The notes below the pieces were generated by a model, which was given only the letters and a program-made list of their open reading frames with translations, made no database searches and was not told the DNA's origin. This document shows positions 11,726-24,300 of a DNA stretch of 64,000 nt, piece after piece (positions within the stretch are counted from its first letter, which is position 1; each line of letters begins with the position of its first letter). The position numbers and the translations under genes were made by a program. The stretch is from Acephala macrosclerotiorum (taxonomy: Eukaryota > Ascomycota > Leotiomycetes > Helotiales > Mollisiaceae), in NCBI GenBank assembly GCA_014904845.1, contig MU119214.1:62001-126000 (forward strand), written 5' to 3'.

Positions 11726-14055
11726 ATGCCTGCTTTAGATCTCATAGATCACTCCCCTCAACAGCCCGATGCAGCCCCGCGCCTCGAAAGTGCTTCTAAT
11801 GTCATTCTAATAGACAATTTTGACTCATTTACCTGGAATATATACCAATATCTTGTGCTCGAGGGTGCAACTGTTCAAGTTTACCGGAACGATGCAATTA
11901 CTCTTGAGAAGCTGGTGGCCTTGAAGCCTACTCAATTGGTCATCAGTCCTGGTCCCGGACATCCTAAGACAGACTCCGGTATCAGTAGGGAAGCTATAAA
12001 ACACTTCGCAGGCAAGATACCTATACTGGGAGTTTGTATGGGCCAGTGAGTCATCTTTTTTTTGGTAAGACGGGCACAAAGTTGACATTCTTCAGACAAT
12101 GCATGATTGACCTCTGGGGAGGAGATGTAAGCTACGCCGGTGAGATTCTTCACGGCAAGACATCACCACTCCGCCACGACTCCAAGGGAGTCTATGTTGG
12201 TCTGCCCCAAGACCTTCCCGTTACACGATATCATTCCCTCGCGGGCACACACCCAACTCTGCCAGAATGTCTAGAAGTCTCTTCCTGGATCGCGGCCGGT
12301 CCTGATGGCGGCAAAGGGGTCATAATGGGAGTTCGACACAAGGAATTTGTTGTGGAGGGCGTGCAATTTCACCCTGAGAGTATCTTGAGCGAGAAGGGAC
12401 GAAATATGCTTTCCAACTTCTTGAAGATGCATGGAGGAACTTGGGCCGAAAATGAGCGGCTTCGACCTACCCCAACCAAGCAAACAAATGGAACAAGCAG
12501 CGAAAAGAAGGAGAACATCCTGGATAAGATATTTGCTCACCGCAAGGCGGCTGTTGCGGCTCAGAAGGAGATTCCTTCTCAACGACCGAGTGACTTCCAA
12601 GCTGCGTACGACCTCGACATCTCGCCTCCTCTCGTAAACTTCGTTAGTCGATTGAGGAAATCGCCTTTTCAAACGTCGCTCATGGCCGAGATCAAGAGAG
12701 CTTCGCCTTCTAAAGGCATTATCTCGCTGTCTGCATGTGCTCCGGCTCAAGCTAGGACATACGCTCTGGCAGGTGCCAGTGTCATCTCTGTTCTAACAGA
12801 ACCAGAATGGTTCAAAGGAAGCATTGATGACTTGAGAGCCGTTCGACAGGCTTTGGAAGGTATGCCAAACCGGCCGGCGGTATTGCGGAAAGAGTTCGTT
12901 TTTGATGAATACCAAATCTTGGAAGCACGACTTGCTGGTGCAGATACTATCTTACTGATCGTCAAGATGTTGGACGAAGCAACCTTGACACGACTGTATC
13001 GTTACTCCCAATCTCTAGGAATGGAGCCTTTAGTGGAGGTCAACACTGCTGAGGAGATGGCTGTTGCGGTCAAACTCGGCTCAAAAGTCATCGGTGTCAA
13101 TAACAGGGACTTGACCAGTTTTCAAGTAGACCTAGGCACGACAGGCCGACTGCTGGACCAAGTTCCGAAAGAAACCATTGTTTGTGCTTTGAGCGGTATC
13201 ATGGGACCTAAAGATGTAGAGGTCTTCCGGAAAGATGGTGTCGGCGCAGTCTTAGTAGGGGAAGCACTGATGCGTGCCAAAGACACAACACAGTTCATTC
13301 GCGAACTTCTCGGCATCTCAGGACCAGTCGTCAAATCAGCACCTGGATTATTGCTAGTCAAAATCTGCGGCACAAGAACACCCGAGGCTGCAGCTGAGGC
13401 CATCAAGGCTGGGGCTGACTTGATCGGAATGATACTTGTTCCTGGCCGAAGCAGGTGCGTTCAATACAAGGATGCAATCGCAATTTCAAAGGTAGTCCAC
13501 GAGACCAAAGCCATCACTGGAAGCGTAGCTGCCGATCGTGTTGGCAGTCAGGCATCGGATTTCTTCGCCAATGCCGCCTCCTATGTTTCGAGCCACCGGG
13601 CTTTGCTTGTAGGTGTATTCCAGAATCAACCTCTGGAGGAGATTTTGGAGTTGCAGAAAGCTTATGAGCTTGACATCGTTCAGCTTCACGGTGACGAGCC
13701 TCTGGAATGGGCCAATTTAATTCCAGTGCCAGTCATCAAAGCCTTCAAGCCAGGACAACAAGGTCTCGGACGAAGGGGCTACCACACAGTCCCACTTCTC
13801 GATTCTGGATCCGGTGGATCTGGCGAGAAGCTTGACATGAGTCAGGTCACTGGTGTACTTACCAAGGATCAAGGCATGCGAGTTCTGCTTGCTGGTGGGT
13901 TGAATCCGGACAATGTTGCGGAAGCTGTGCGTGCAGCTGGCAGCGTTGGAGAGAGAATCATCGGTGTCGATGTCAGCAGTGGGGTAGAGGAAGGTGGAGT
14001 CCAAAGCATCTTGAAGATAAAAGCTTTTATCAAAGCGGCGAAGAGCGTGGGGTAA
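11726..14055 (+). CDS. trpC: Trifunctional tryptophan biosynthesis protein (GATase-IGPS-PRAI)
   Basis: Exons 11726..12045 and 12096..14055 (50 bp intron, gtgagt/cag) encode about 759 residues, typical for ascomycete TrpC. Residues 26-220 are the class I glutamine amidotransferase that feeds ammonia to anthranilate synthase: nucleophile C104 in GVCMGQQ, H199 and E201 in VQFHPES. Residues about 243-515 are indole-3-glycerol-phosphate synthase ([13 protein letters not shown]307). Residues about 525-759 are phosphoribosylanthranilate isomerase ([13 protein letters not shown]531; GGLNPDNV phosphate loop). Together these cover several steps from chorismate to indole-3-glycerol phosphate, in the cytosol. 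All key residues named are present, so the enzyme looks functional. Confidence 0.96.
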
Positions 14056-15887
14056 TCTAGCAGGGTGATACAAAATACATCCAAATGAAATCACAAAGTT
14101 CAGCTACATCTCTGACAGCAGCAATGAGGATCCGAAGTTGATTTAAGAAACGTCCTCATTCATTGGAGGTTTGTTCTAGCAAGAGCCTCGTCACTGGCTC
14201 TACATTTCGAGTAGACTATTCGAATAATCGAAATGCTGGCGTGTGCTTCTAATCTCCTGCCTGCTTTGTTTGCTTGACTTCCATCGTGCTCCCGAGTCTG
14301 GCCATGTTCATAAGCCCAGGCAGGCGACGCTTAGCGTAGAATGTTGTGTTGCCTGTGTAGTGCTGGATATCCGTACCAGGTTCCTGACAAACTGATCCTC
14401 CTTCCTCTCACACTGTCCGGAGGATTGAGAGTCATGTTGCATCAACAGGTACATGACAGGTAGAACTAAAACCCAAAGTCAGAGGGTATGCATCGAAACT
14501 CTGCCTCTTCTTGCTACCACTAATTTCGAGCGTATCGCTCAAACCTCGAGCCCTTACCAGGTATGCAGCTTCTTTCGCTTTGAGAAATGGTCAGTCCATG
14601 TTCTACTCTGAGTTAACACTGTGACTACCTTGCTGTTTGAATTTGCCTGTCCCTGCTTGCTTCTTATCACGACAGTAGCATGCAACTGGTCACTTGCAAC
14701 TTCGCAAACCCAAGCCTTCAGAGGAACTCAAACTTCCTACATGGCCACACTCATCTAGACCTCTTCTGTTCCAGCAGGATCCGGGTTTCCAGCTCGCAAC
14801 CTTTAGCGACGCCCCTTTTCAATTTTAGCATCTCGCTAAATGCTTTGAACCTCTTCAACCTCCACCACGAAACATCGACACTTGGACACGGAACGATCAC
14901 TGTCTATTTCCATGTAACATCACATCAAGTCTTTCTTCTAGGCATCCCAAGGTTTGTTCCTCACCCTCGGTCTCAACTCTTCTTTTTTATGCATTGCAGC
15001 ATCGCACTAAGTATGAAGGAGCTCTTTCACCTCCACATCAAATACCACCATTTCATTCTCAAATCATCACCCTCTATCTTCCCACGATACGACTCAGAGT
15101 ATCATCCTGCAAATCGTAAGGCTTGTAACTGATTGTCACCTTCAACTCCTCCAGCCTCGCTACCCTCGACACTGCTACCCTCGCTAGCTTCGAGGACCCC
15201 AAGCAGCCTCGTCTGCCACTGTTTAACTTAGACTCTTGATCATCCTCCCTCTCCCCTCCTCCTCAACTCTACAACTTCCCACCTTCTCCAGTTCTTTATC
15301 CATCAACCACTTCCCCCTCTACCTAAAACTACTTACAACCACACGTCACAGCACTTCGCAGAAAGGTAGTTGCACAGAACTGCTTCCATTTCCCAGCTGT
15401 TCAGCACTCGAAAGTCAACCCACCAACTTCTATCTTCGCACCACTTCAGCTCTTTGCTATTGGCACTACGATAATCGTTCCATTCATTGCCTTTTAGTCA
15501 TCTTGCGCAAGTTAGGAGTTCAAGTTTATTCAAACTTCCTCGACAAGCTGGCCTTAGGTCCTCTCACTCAAGACTTGGTCACATAGCAACTCTGCCACAA
15601 CATCCCCAACAACGCGCATTCGCCTTCAACCTCCTCAACTGATCGTCCCTTGCAACTAGGCATTCCCGCTCACTGGTTCATTACCGTCATTATTTCGACT
15701 TTGGGGGACTTACCTTCGTCGAACTTTCTCACCTACCTTGACAGGGTTGTCAGAACTGAACAGCTTGAACTCCGACCTTTCCGCTGATCTCTTGTCTAGT
15801 TCACTTTTGGCTCTACTTTTCAGATTTCATCGTCGATATTATTCACCTACCCGTCCGGTCTCGTTCGTCTGGACACTAATAACCAAT
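14056..15887. other. Intergenic / long leader upstream of the BRCT gene
   Basis: After the trpC 3' end this 1.8 kb becomes strongly C/T-rich from about 14680, typical of a fungal 5' UTR and promoter. The plus-strand ORFs here (14680..15132, 15236..15586) are Ser/Leu/Phe-rich pyrimidine-tract artefacts, with no recognisable domain. Confidence 0.5.
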
Positions 15888-17439
15888 ATGCCTAGACGCA
15901 CATCAACAAAGGGTGCTAAGGGAAGCACAACCACTAAGTCCAGACAAGTGGCCCCCAACCCAATCAAGGAAAGAAAGAAAACTGCTGCCAATCCGAAGCT
16001 GAAGCAAATCTTCAAGGGCAAGGTGATCTGCTCGCTTGGTCAATTCGAGAATTGTGGTAAGATGCTTGGCCCGGATGATATTACCAAGTATGTTACTCTA
16101 CATGGAGGCAGATACGAGAAGCAAGTCACTGAAGACACTACTCACTTCATCTGCTCTATTGCTGACTACAAGAAGAAGCATCCCCAAGGCAAGTCAGTTC
16201 CTTCCTCGCCAAATCCTTAAAGTCCAATCAGCGTTGAAACTTTGACCGCCACTTTTTCACTGTTTGGAGGGTTCAGACATTGCTAACACCTCGCAGTCCA
16301 AGCAGCATGGAAGCTTGGAAAGAGCAAATGCGCCATCGTAGTCTTCGACTGGCTCATCGACTGCCTCGTCTCCAAGAAGAAAGCCTGCAAAGCAATAGGT
16401 GCTTACACCCTCGACCGAACCATCAAGCGACTCAACAAAGGCAAGAAAGACCACTTCGAGTACCGCAGCGGATTCGACGAAGGCGCTCGTGCTTGCCATG
16501 AGTTTGTCGATAATCGTTCGTCCCTCCTAGCCCTTACCCTTCTCTTTACATTTCATCGCTAACATTGGACATTTTAGGACTCTTCCATATTGCCTACGAT
16601 TTTACTGGGTTTGAGTATAAAGTCGTCCTCTCGCGCATTAACATCGGCTGCAACGCTACTGAGAAATCCAAGCCTATGGTAAATTACCCTTTCCCGTATC
16701 TCCACTCTTTCCTCTTACACTATTCCCCGCTCCCATATAAAATACTTCCCTCAAAACAACCCACTAACCTCGGACACAGGTAGAGAAATACACCCTCTAC
16801 ATCTTCGAATCCCACGCCCTCCCCCACCTCTACATGTTCGGTGCCAAACTCTCACGCTCCCACCGCCCCACCTCATACTACAAAGAAGACTGCCACGTAA
16901 TGGAATACCATCAAGCATTCAAGGCATTCCAAAAGTTCTTCAAGGAGAAGACGAAGGTGGAGTGGGATTTGAGATGTGATATTAAGCAGATCCATAAGGA
17001 GTTGAGTGAGAAGGAGAAGGAGATGGAGAGGGAGAGCGTTAAGAAGGGATTGTTGAATGGGGAGAAGGTTAGGCCATTTGTTTGGACACCGCCGCCGTTG
17101 GGGAGACCGGTGGGGTTGTTGCCTTTGGGGTATTTAAGGCCTGAAGAGAGAGAAAGCAGCAGCGAGGAGTCAAGCAGTGGCAGCGGTACGGAGACTAATA
17201 CGAGTGGTGCGGGTACGAGTAGTAGTGGTGGGAGTGGGGAGGATGTAGTTTATGATACTAATTCGGAGGTTGAGTCGTCGGATGAGGAGGAAGAGGAGTC
17301 AAGCAACGAGGAGGATGAGGACGAGGACATGGACGACAGTTCTCCTGACCCGGCTCGAGGTACTAAAAATGGCGGCAAGGGCATCTCACAGAATACTCGA
17401 GACTTGGCGCAAGCTTACATTGATCTCACATCGGACTGA
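15888..17439 (+). CDS. BRCT-domain protein with WGR-like region and acidic tail
   Basis: Four exons, 15888..16188, 16297..16515, 16578..16678 and 16780..17439, give about 426 residues. After a basic Lys/Arg/Thr-rich start, residues about 43-150 form a BRCT domain (KVICSLGQF, LHGGRY, THFI, and the hallmark Trp in FDWLIDCLV). Residues about 175-270 resemble a WGR fold (DFTGFEYKVVLSRINIG, then YTLYIFES), as in fungal PARP-type proteins. The C-terminus is Ser/Asp/Glu-rich and no ADP-ribosyltransferase domain follows. BRCT/WGR proteins act in nuclear DNA-damage or chromatin contexts; the specific role here is inferred. The first intron has a GC donor (AAG|GCAAGT) with a gctaac branch; only this splice keeps the BRCT frame. 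Confidence 0.82.
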
Positions 17440-17933
17440 GAAATGTTGGGACCTTGGGAGTCTTGTGGAGTGGTCTAGGGCAGGAATCGGCGCATGAATC
17501 TTTGAGAGACGTGGGCAAATTCAAGGGATATGGGAGGGAAATTCTTACAATAATTTTTATGATCGAGATGGAGATCTGGGAGCATACATCTTTGGGCGGA
17601 GCTGGCAATCATGACGACTTGGCGAGACTTCCACAAGTCTAGGCCTAACAGTCAACGATACTTCAGCAGAGCCGACAAAAAAATAGCGATGGTTTTATCT
17701 TACATTTTAAAAGCATAGCACACGATTACGAAAACATAGCATGGCAATCAAAATAGCATACTTGATTCTAAACACCGCAGACGAACGCTATCAAAGTGGT
17801 ATCTGCAAAACAAATCATAACATAACGGGTCGTGATACGTGCCTCTTTCCTTGAAGCTCGTTTCCTGTCCTGTACCAAACTCCATAACCAAGCCACGCTC
17901 AAATATTCCAGTTCCATATGAACAATGTCAGGC
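17440..17933. other. Convergent 3' flanks
   Basis: 494 bp between the ends of the BRCT gene (+) and USE1 (-). A/T-rich in the middle (about 17680-17760), as expected for 3' UTRs. Nothing else seen. Confidence 0.5.
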
Positions 17934-18983
17934 TCAGAATCTGAGTTTCGGCATGACAAAGACGACCAAGATCGCGATGATCATGAGTGCGAATATCCAA
18001 GCATACATCAGCATCCTCCCCCACCATCCTCGACCTTCTGTCATGGTTCGGAGGTATCCCATCCTCTTTTGTGCTGCCTCTAGACCAAGTTCATTCTTGT
18101 CTAATCCTTTTGTAGCGCTGTCCAAGACGCCTTTTTCTTCTTCTAACGATGTAGCGAATGCATGCGAGGACTCTTTAAGGGCAGATGCCATATTGAGGAG
18201 GGATCGGGTGAGATTCTCTTGTTCGGTGCGGTTATGTGTGAGGAGGGCTTCGGTGGTAGCAGCTGACATGCCTGTGCTTGTAGAAGCTGGGGTGAGGAGT
18301 TCTGCGCGGGCATCACTAGTTCGGGCTCGAAGTATAGATTGTGGCTCTTCGGATGTGGAGGTAGAGGGTTCAGGTATAGAGGGCTCGGGTATTGGTGGCG
18401 GAGGTTGAGTGACAGGAGAGAATGGCGGAGGGGTATGATCTATGGGAGACGGGGTCTCGGATGCTAGATCTGCGTGTGAAGTATCTGTTTCTTCGGATGG
18501 TGTGTCTTCGCCCAGCAAGTCTTCGCCCTCTGAAGTGTCGTCCTCGTTGGCTTCGTATCCACCGACCTGCGACTATCAGATATTATCCCGCATTCAGAAG
18601 GAGAGTCTGACCTCGTTCAGTTCCTGTAGTCTCTCGCCCAACCTCTGTAGTAGCTCCCGCTTGCGTACGAGTTCTGCTTGTGTCTCCTGCCGCATCCCTT
18701 GGGCTCGAATCCCGGTAGCATCTTGCTCGAGCTGCATGAGCAATGTCCGAGCATGTTCGAGGTTCTAGAATAGTGAAAGGTCAGAATAAATTTCTCAGAG
18801 GCCCAGGTGATTCCTTACAGTTCCCACTCTGCCTCTTTCCAAGCTCGATGCTCGTAATCTTGCTTCTGTTGCGGAGTCTGGAGTAATAAGAGTCTGCTGC
18901 AATCGCGCAATCATACGACTGAGATTTATTGCAGTAGGGTCCGGCGGCGCCGCCGGGGAGTTCACTGTCGATAATCTTGCCAT
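17934..18983 (-). CDS. USE1: SNARE protein Use1
   Basis: Exons 18819..18983, 18612..18764 and 17934..18566 (introns 54 and 45 bp) give about 316 residues. Use1 is an ER-resident Qc-type SNARE for Golgi-to-ER retrograde fusion with Sec20, Ufe1 and Sec22. The first 105 residues are helical (ARTLLMQLEQDA and following). A Pro/Ser/Thr-rich linker follows, then the SNARE-like segment (HNRTEQENLTRSLL to EEEKGVLD) and a C-terminal membrane anchor after GWWGRMLMYAW, ending KLRF on the lumenal side. The order of helical N-terminus, SNARE helix and tail anchor is that of Use1. Sec20 was considered, but the segment around NRTEQE fits Use1 better. Confidence 0.82.
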
Positions 18984-20596
18984 TTTTGGTTGTTTCTTGA
19001 AGCTGTTTGAAGTGTGACGGAGCTCGATGCTGTCCCGCGTTACGATGCAGCACTGTGGCTGGAGATGTGGCTGATGCCCCCACTTTGTCAATGTCTTAGC
19101 TTCAGCAGGGAGGTCTTTTTCACGCCAACACGTTTTTCCTCGTACACACATTCTTGATTTCCAGGCTGTTAATGGATGTATCCGACTTTTTGTTACTTTT
19201 ATGTGTCGTTTGGGAACAGGCCAGATTTTCAAAAGACAGTTTTCAACGTCAGCATTATTCTCAATTCCTCCGAGTGCGCGCGTTTTTTGGTCAAAGTACT
19301 TCAAATCTGATTGTAGTATTTGCAATCTGTTCAGAAGTCTTCAGAACTTCTCCTTTTCCACTGCTATCCTTTCTCCACAATATTCGATGTTTTGTGGGTC
19401 GCTCTACTATCGTTGAGCTGGTCTGCCGCAGAGCTGTGCGGCGATAACAAGTGGACATGTTTACCTACGAGCACATAGCTTCCATTAGGCACCAACTTCG
19501 TCTTGCGGAATGCTTGCACGCGAATGAGTCCTGGGACTCGCATCTTGTCCTGAGCTTGATTAAGTTGTAACGAGCCGAGGAGAAGTTCGAGGTCTGATAT
19601 TGAAAGTTTCTGGCCTTTAGTATCATCAGGGAAAGCATTTCCTCCTCTCAAGCAGAAAAAGCATCGATAACGTTTTTCCATGTTACGATAAATGGGATTT
19701 GGAGATCTCCCCTCTCGTCACCTCTAGAGACACCCCTACAGGAGAAGCTCCGCGGTCGAGCTATACCATATATCAAACTCCTACGAAGGGAGAGTTCACG
19801 CACAAGGTGTATTATTGAGCGTGCACCAACCCTATGTTGAAGGCAGATTAAATTAACAAAGGTAGAATGTGGCTTTGACTAGGGGTTCTGGAATCGATTG
19901 TGGTCAATATTTCATCCAAAGGCTTTAGAAGCAAGTTACCAAGAGATGCCTGAGAACATTCCGTCTCCAATGTTTCTCGCACACCAGAATCCCACAATAT
20001 CCTGAAATTGCAACCGAATTTCTGGTCTATAGTTGATTGCACACATATGTCTACAAAGTCCCATTTCTAGTCTAGAAGAAGGCTAATAGGTAACATTGGG
20101 CATAGGTAGGACATCGAAGGAGTTAAAATTTGGTGACGCAGGATATCTTTAAAGAGTAGAATTTAATAAAACTAGGGAAAGAAACGATACAATCATTCAA
20201 TTTCTCACGATAACTTTGAATCACCTTGAACACTGACACCTGCGAGGCTCAGCCAAATCTAGAAAGCATGGTTGCTGACGTGCAGGGCCCTAAAGCTTGT
20301 TTTTGCCAAGAAATTGATAAGATTGCGATGACTTTCCTGTTTCCAACGCGACTTCAGCTTTCTTTCCAACATCTTGAAGCCTACACAATTGATTGGATTT
20401 GATCACTTCGCCCGACGCACTGCACAGTGCCAGACCTTGAATTGACCCCTGAACTGCTAGCTCGATGTAACATCAACGACAACGCGGCAAGGACCCTAGA
20501 TCAGCCACAAGAGGGGCAGCTTCCCATATCTCGGGGATATTTCCAGCGCGTTTCAGCTCTCTACTCTTCTCTTCCCCTCTTTCTCTCAACCTCAAA
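18984..20596. other. Intergenic between USE1 and the PSD-like gene
   Basis: Both flanking genes point away, so both promoters lie here. It contains one weak minus-strand ORF (19364..19681, listed separately). From 20330 on the sequence is pyrimidine-rich, as expected just upstream of the decarboxylase start. Confidence 0.4.
19364..19681 (-). CDS. Hypothetical small protein (doubtful)
   Basis: ORF of 105 codons starting MEKRYRCFFCLRGG. The first 75 residues are moderately charged and look coding-like (a CFFC pair near the start, then VPNGSYVLVGK), but no family is recognised. The last 25 residues follow a possible gt donor and may be intronic. It could be the first exon of a gene whose other exons I could not locate. 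Confidence 0.25.
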   Translation of the reverse strand: MEKRYRCFFCLRGGNAFPDDTKGQKLSISDLELLLGSLQLNQAQDKMRVPGLIRVQAFRKTKLVPNGSYVLVGKHVHLLSPHSSAADQLNDSRATHKTSNIVEKG

Positions 20597-21802
20597 ATGT
20601 CTCCTATCGCTACTGATCTGCAAGCTACGAAATCGGACACCGTCGACTACAAGCAAACCGATTACGAACCTCACCCTCTCACAGACGAACACTACAATGC
20701 ATCAGCAGCTGCACTGCAAGAGCTCACGACTCGAGCAGAGAACAAGAACCAACCCCCCACCTCACATATCCATGGCTCATCGAGCACCACCGAATCCCAC
20801 GCATGGCTCTCGAAATTCCTCCCTGCCACAACCATCCAAGCCGTCGAGAATAAATTTCACTTGGGCAACTATGTTCTAAATCGAGAGACAGGTGAGAAGA
20901 CATGGGAAGCAATGAGCATATACGTCCGAGTTGGGATGCACCTCCTATACTACGGCTCAGCACAAGAAGAAGCCCTACACTGGCAGAAGACCCTCAGCCT
21001 CTTGAAAGCACAAAGCGAGAAGATGGGCGCCGAATACGATTCTCCCGAAAGCAGACAGCACATCATACCCTTCATACAATCTTTCAACCTCGAAAACACA
21101 TTGCTCGAAATGATAAAACCAGACCCAGAATCATACACAACATTCAACGAGTTCTTCGCGCGGGAGATCAAAGAATCCGCACGACCAATTGCCCACCCAG
21201 ACAACGACCTCGTAACCTCCTCCCCAGCCGATTGTCGATTGACAGCTTTCCCAACCATTGATCTCGCGACAAAATATTGGATCAAAGGTTTCGGATTCAC
21301 ACTCTCTGCTCTATTAGGCGATGAAGCATTAGCAGCACAATTCGAAGGCGGTTCAATAGTCATTGCTCGATTAGCACCTCAAGATTACCATCGTTGGCAT
21401 GCACCCGTCTCCGGTACCGTTCGAGGAATAAGAGACATCCCTGGGGCATATTATACAGTCAACCCTCAAGCTATCAACGAACCTGGAACCCTCGATGTTT
21501 TCTGCGAGAATAAGCGGTCTGTAATGTCGCTTGAGAGATCTTCGACTGGGGCACCGATTGCGATTGTAGCTGTGGGTGCAATGCTGGTAGGGAGTATAAA
21601 GTATGTGGGTGGTGTTGATACGATTGGAGCTGAAGTCAGGAGAGGTCAATGTCTAGGTGCTTTCTATTACGGTGGAAGTACTGTCATCGTCCTGTACCCT
21701 CCAGGAGAAGTGGTGCTTGATGAGGATTTGGTGAAGAACTCGACGGAAGCGGGGATGGAGACTTACGTTAAGGTTGGGTGGAGGACAGGTATTAAGGCGT
21801 AG
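20597..21802 (+). CDS. Phosphatidylserine decarboxylase family protein
   Basis: Intronless, 401 codons. The enzyme family self-cleaves to make a pyruvoyl cofactor. Here the cleavage motif is GGST (Gly360-Ser361) in LGAFYYGGSTVIV near the C-terminus, and the other catalytic parts are visible: the Asp of SPADCRLTAFP, the His of the DYHRWHAPVSG loop, and FNEFFAREIKESARPI upstream. The first 95 residues are polar with no transmembrane helix or C2 domain, unlike Psd1 or Psd2. So a soluble fungal PSD-like decarboxylase is likely. It may act on phosphatidylserine or on a small amino acid, since fungal members of this fold include amino-acid decarboxylases. Start chosen for the purine at -3. Confidence 0.9.
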   Translation: MSPIATDLQATKSDTVDYKQTDYEPHPLTDEHYNASAAALQELTTRAENKNQPPTSHIHGSSSTTESHAWLSKFLPATTIQAVENKFHLGNYVLNRETGEKTWEAMSIYVRVGMHLLYYGSAQEEALHWQKTLSLLKAQSEKMGAEYDSPESRQHIIPFIQSFNLENTLLEMIKPDPESYTTFNEFFAREIKESARPIAHPDNDLVTSSPADCRLTAFPTIDLATKYWIKGFGFTLSALLGDEALAAQFEGGSIVIARLAPQDYHRWHAPVSGTVRGIRDIPGAYYTVNPQAINEPGTLDVFCENKRSVMSLERSSTGAPIAIVAVGAMLVGSIKYVGGVDTIGAEVRRGQCLGAFYYGGSTVIVLYPPGEVVLDEDLVKNSTEAGMETYVKVGWRTGIKA

Positions 21803-24300
21803 AGAATTTTTAGATGGTAATGAATCGATAATATGATGAAGGTCTTGTCATGAGTGTGATTCTTTTCGGAGAAGAATGCGTGTCTAACTTCTAGCCAGTT
21901 CTTGAAGTTATGATTCAGGTGCTCTAATATCTTAAACTAAACCCGACAAACCATCTAATCATTCACGTACCAAAGTCCCGTTCTTCCAATCGCTGAAAAT
22001 CAAACTTTGAGTTTCCAAATTATATTCTTTTGAACCAACCACCAACTTTCTCGTCCCCCATATTTCAATGTCTGTCTTTTGCTCGTTGGCCTTTGCGCCA
22101 ACAAAACAAGACTTACTGTGGGTGGGGTTTCTCCGAAGTCATGAAATATAGACCACTGAACTTCTTTCTTATTCTCGAAATGTCGACTTGGGTTAACTTC
22201 GTACCGTCTTTGATTGTCTGACTTGATCACATATGCATCACATTCAAGATGAAGAGAATGCCAAAGTTTCGAAGGGAAGTTCAGAGAAGCCTCTCTTCTT
22301 ATACCTATAAAATCCCGTCGTACACCATCCCATCATGTTTTTCTCCCAATCATCATCCATCTCCTTCTCGTTAAAAAAGAGCCACTGTCCATTCAATTAC
22401 CCCACATTAATGCAACAAACACATTAATCAGCACATATTTTTTAACTTGGCATGTCAAAACTCATACCTACCAGAGACTGATATTGTTGCCACGGTCAGC
22501 CAGGCCGGAATCACCCGCGGGTTAAATCCTCTCGATATGAGCGGCAATGCGGATGCGTTGATCGAGTTTCGAGACAGAGCTGTTTCCCATGTTTTTTTTT
22601 GTCGCGATTGTCGGCTTGTTTCTTTGGGGAATAGGTTGTGAGCGAACTTGCAGGTTTGGAAGGGAATGGGGAACGAGGGAAGGGAGGAAGTAGAGGTGGA
22701 CGAAGAGAGACGGGTGTTGCTAGATACCAGCTAACCTTAAAGATTCGAGCTAGGTCTACGAAGTATGCTTTCTCTAATTATATGACTTAAATACAATGCC
22801 CATTCAAGATTCAGATTCTAATAATGCATTTCCATTCCAACATTCAAAACAAAGGCATAAGCTATCTCTCGGTTCTATAAAATAAAATCCCGAGCATTTC
22901 TACTTTCCATGCCGCCGCGCTTTCTAACATTGTCCATCATCGACTTGTTGAGTAAACATCAACGTCTCAAATACAATTTGGCCTTTTCAAGACCGTATTG
23001 TACACGAATGTTGGAGTCTGCGATCCAAAATAAAAAATGTTCCCCCAGGATTGGTATTGTTGTTGCGACTAACTAGGCGGTCTTCACCATGGCTTGATGC
23101 CTTCACGATTGGAGCGGTAGTGTCGGTATGTATATGGCAGTGGGTATCAATGTTACCATCGCTTTTGTGGGGATCGGGTGTTGAGGTTTGTAGAGGGGAA
23201 TGATGGATATGTTTGGAGGCCCACACCAGAGCCGCGGTATTGGTTGAGAGATCGGTAGTGGATGAGCTTGTAAGAGGAAAACGGAGAGGGGAGGCGGAAA
23301 AGAGAATGGTAGATCTTTAATCAATGTACATTGGATTTGCAGTTGTAGTTTTGTTGTGGTATTGATATTGTGATGTGATTGCGCCCTCAAGTTGTGATGC
23401 TGTCAGGCTTTGGTAATTATGATTACAGGGTGTTACGGGCCTCGGCCCGCTATAAGTTTAGGCTTCGGTTACTAATCTTTAGCGCACTTGGATCCTTGCG
23501 GACAAGGTCGCACGAGTACATGAACAGGTAGGCGGCAGAAGGACAGTAAGACGATATCGCATCATAGGAGAAATTATTCCACATAGGAAAGGGATGAGGC
23601 ATTCGCAGAAACCAAAACTCATGCATAATCTATCAATCTAGATCTTCAACAAGCCACCAAAGCAAGCAATCTATAATCATCATAATCATCATCATCGTCG
23701 TCATCATCATCTCTATCCTCAACTCGACTTTCCGCTCAGCACATTCCACCTTTCTTCTGATCCTTCTCTTCGATTTTCAAATCAATAACATTAAATGCAC
23801 ACTCGCAAGTGATCACCACCCATCATCCTCACTCTCCACCACCGACGACCTCAGCATGTCTCTATCCCCGACCTCTCCGCCACGATCATCATCAAAGTAG
23901 AGCAAAAGCATCAAAATCAATCCACGGCTCAAGTCCGGTAATGTCCACGGCAATCCTCTGGTATGATCCATACGGCATGTATGTCCTGGCATATGTCCTG
24001 GCAATGATCTCCACGGCTGTATCCTCTGGTCTGCATATGCATGACTGGGTTCACGACTTAAACTGTCGATATATCCTATGGGCTCTTGTCTGGAGTATGT
24101 ACGCGTACTTGGAACGCTTTTGACTTTCCCTGGTTTCCATGCATGTTCCATGTGGGTTGGATACGAGTTGATCGAAGTGTGGCCATGTCCGTTTTGTGGG
24201 TTCTAAGGTGAAGAAGTGGTTAGTATGTGGACGGGGGAGAAGAGGGTAAGAAGAGAATGGAGGCGGACTCACAAAGTTGTAGCAGACATCCATGATTCAT
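21803..24300. other. Intergenic, about 2.5 kb, no supported gene
   Basis: Holds the decarboxylase 3' flank and the C2H2 gene 3' flank (convergent). ORFs are short. A short GC palindrome (around 23438-23452, gggcctcggcccgc) and a trinucleotide repeat (23676-23712) are present. No RNA gene was recognised. Confidence 0.45.
23676..23712. repeat. CAT/ATC trinucleotide microsatellite
   Basis: Interrupted run of cat/atc units with two gtc interruptions. Non-coding context; a plausible length-polymorphic marker. Confidence 0.7.

Noticed and set aside
14680..15586. Two long plus-strand ORFs before the BRCT gene
   Set aside because: The sequence is a C/T-rich leader, giving Ser/Leu/Phe-rich translations without features; upstream UTR is the simpler reading.
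17934..18983. Sec20 instead of Use1
   Set aside because: Both are ER SNAREs with a C-terminal anchor, but the NRTEQE-containing SNARE helix and the short KLRF tail fit Use1.
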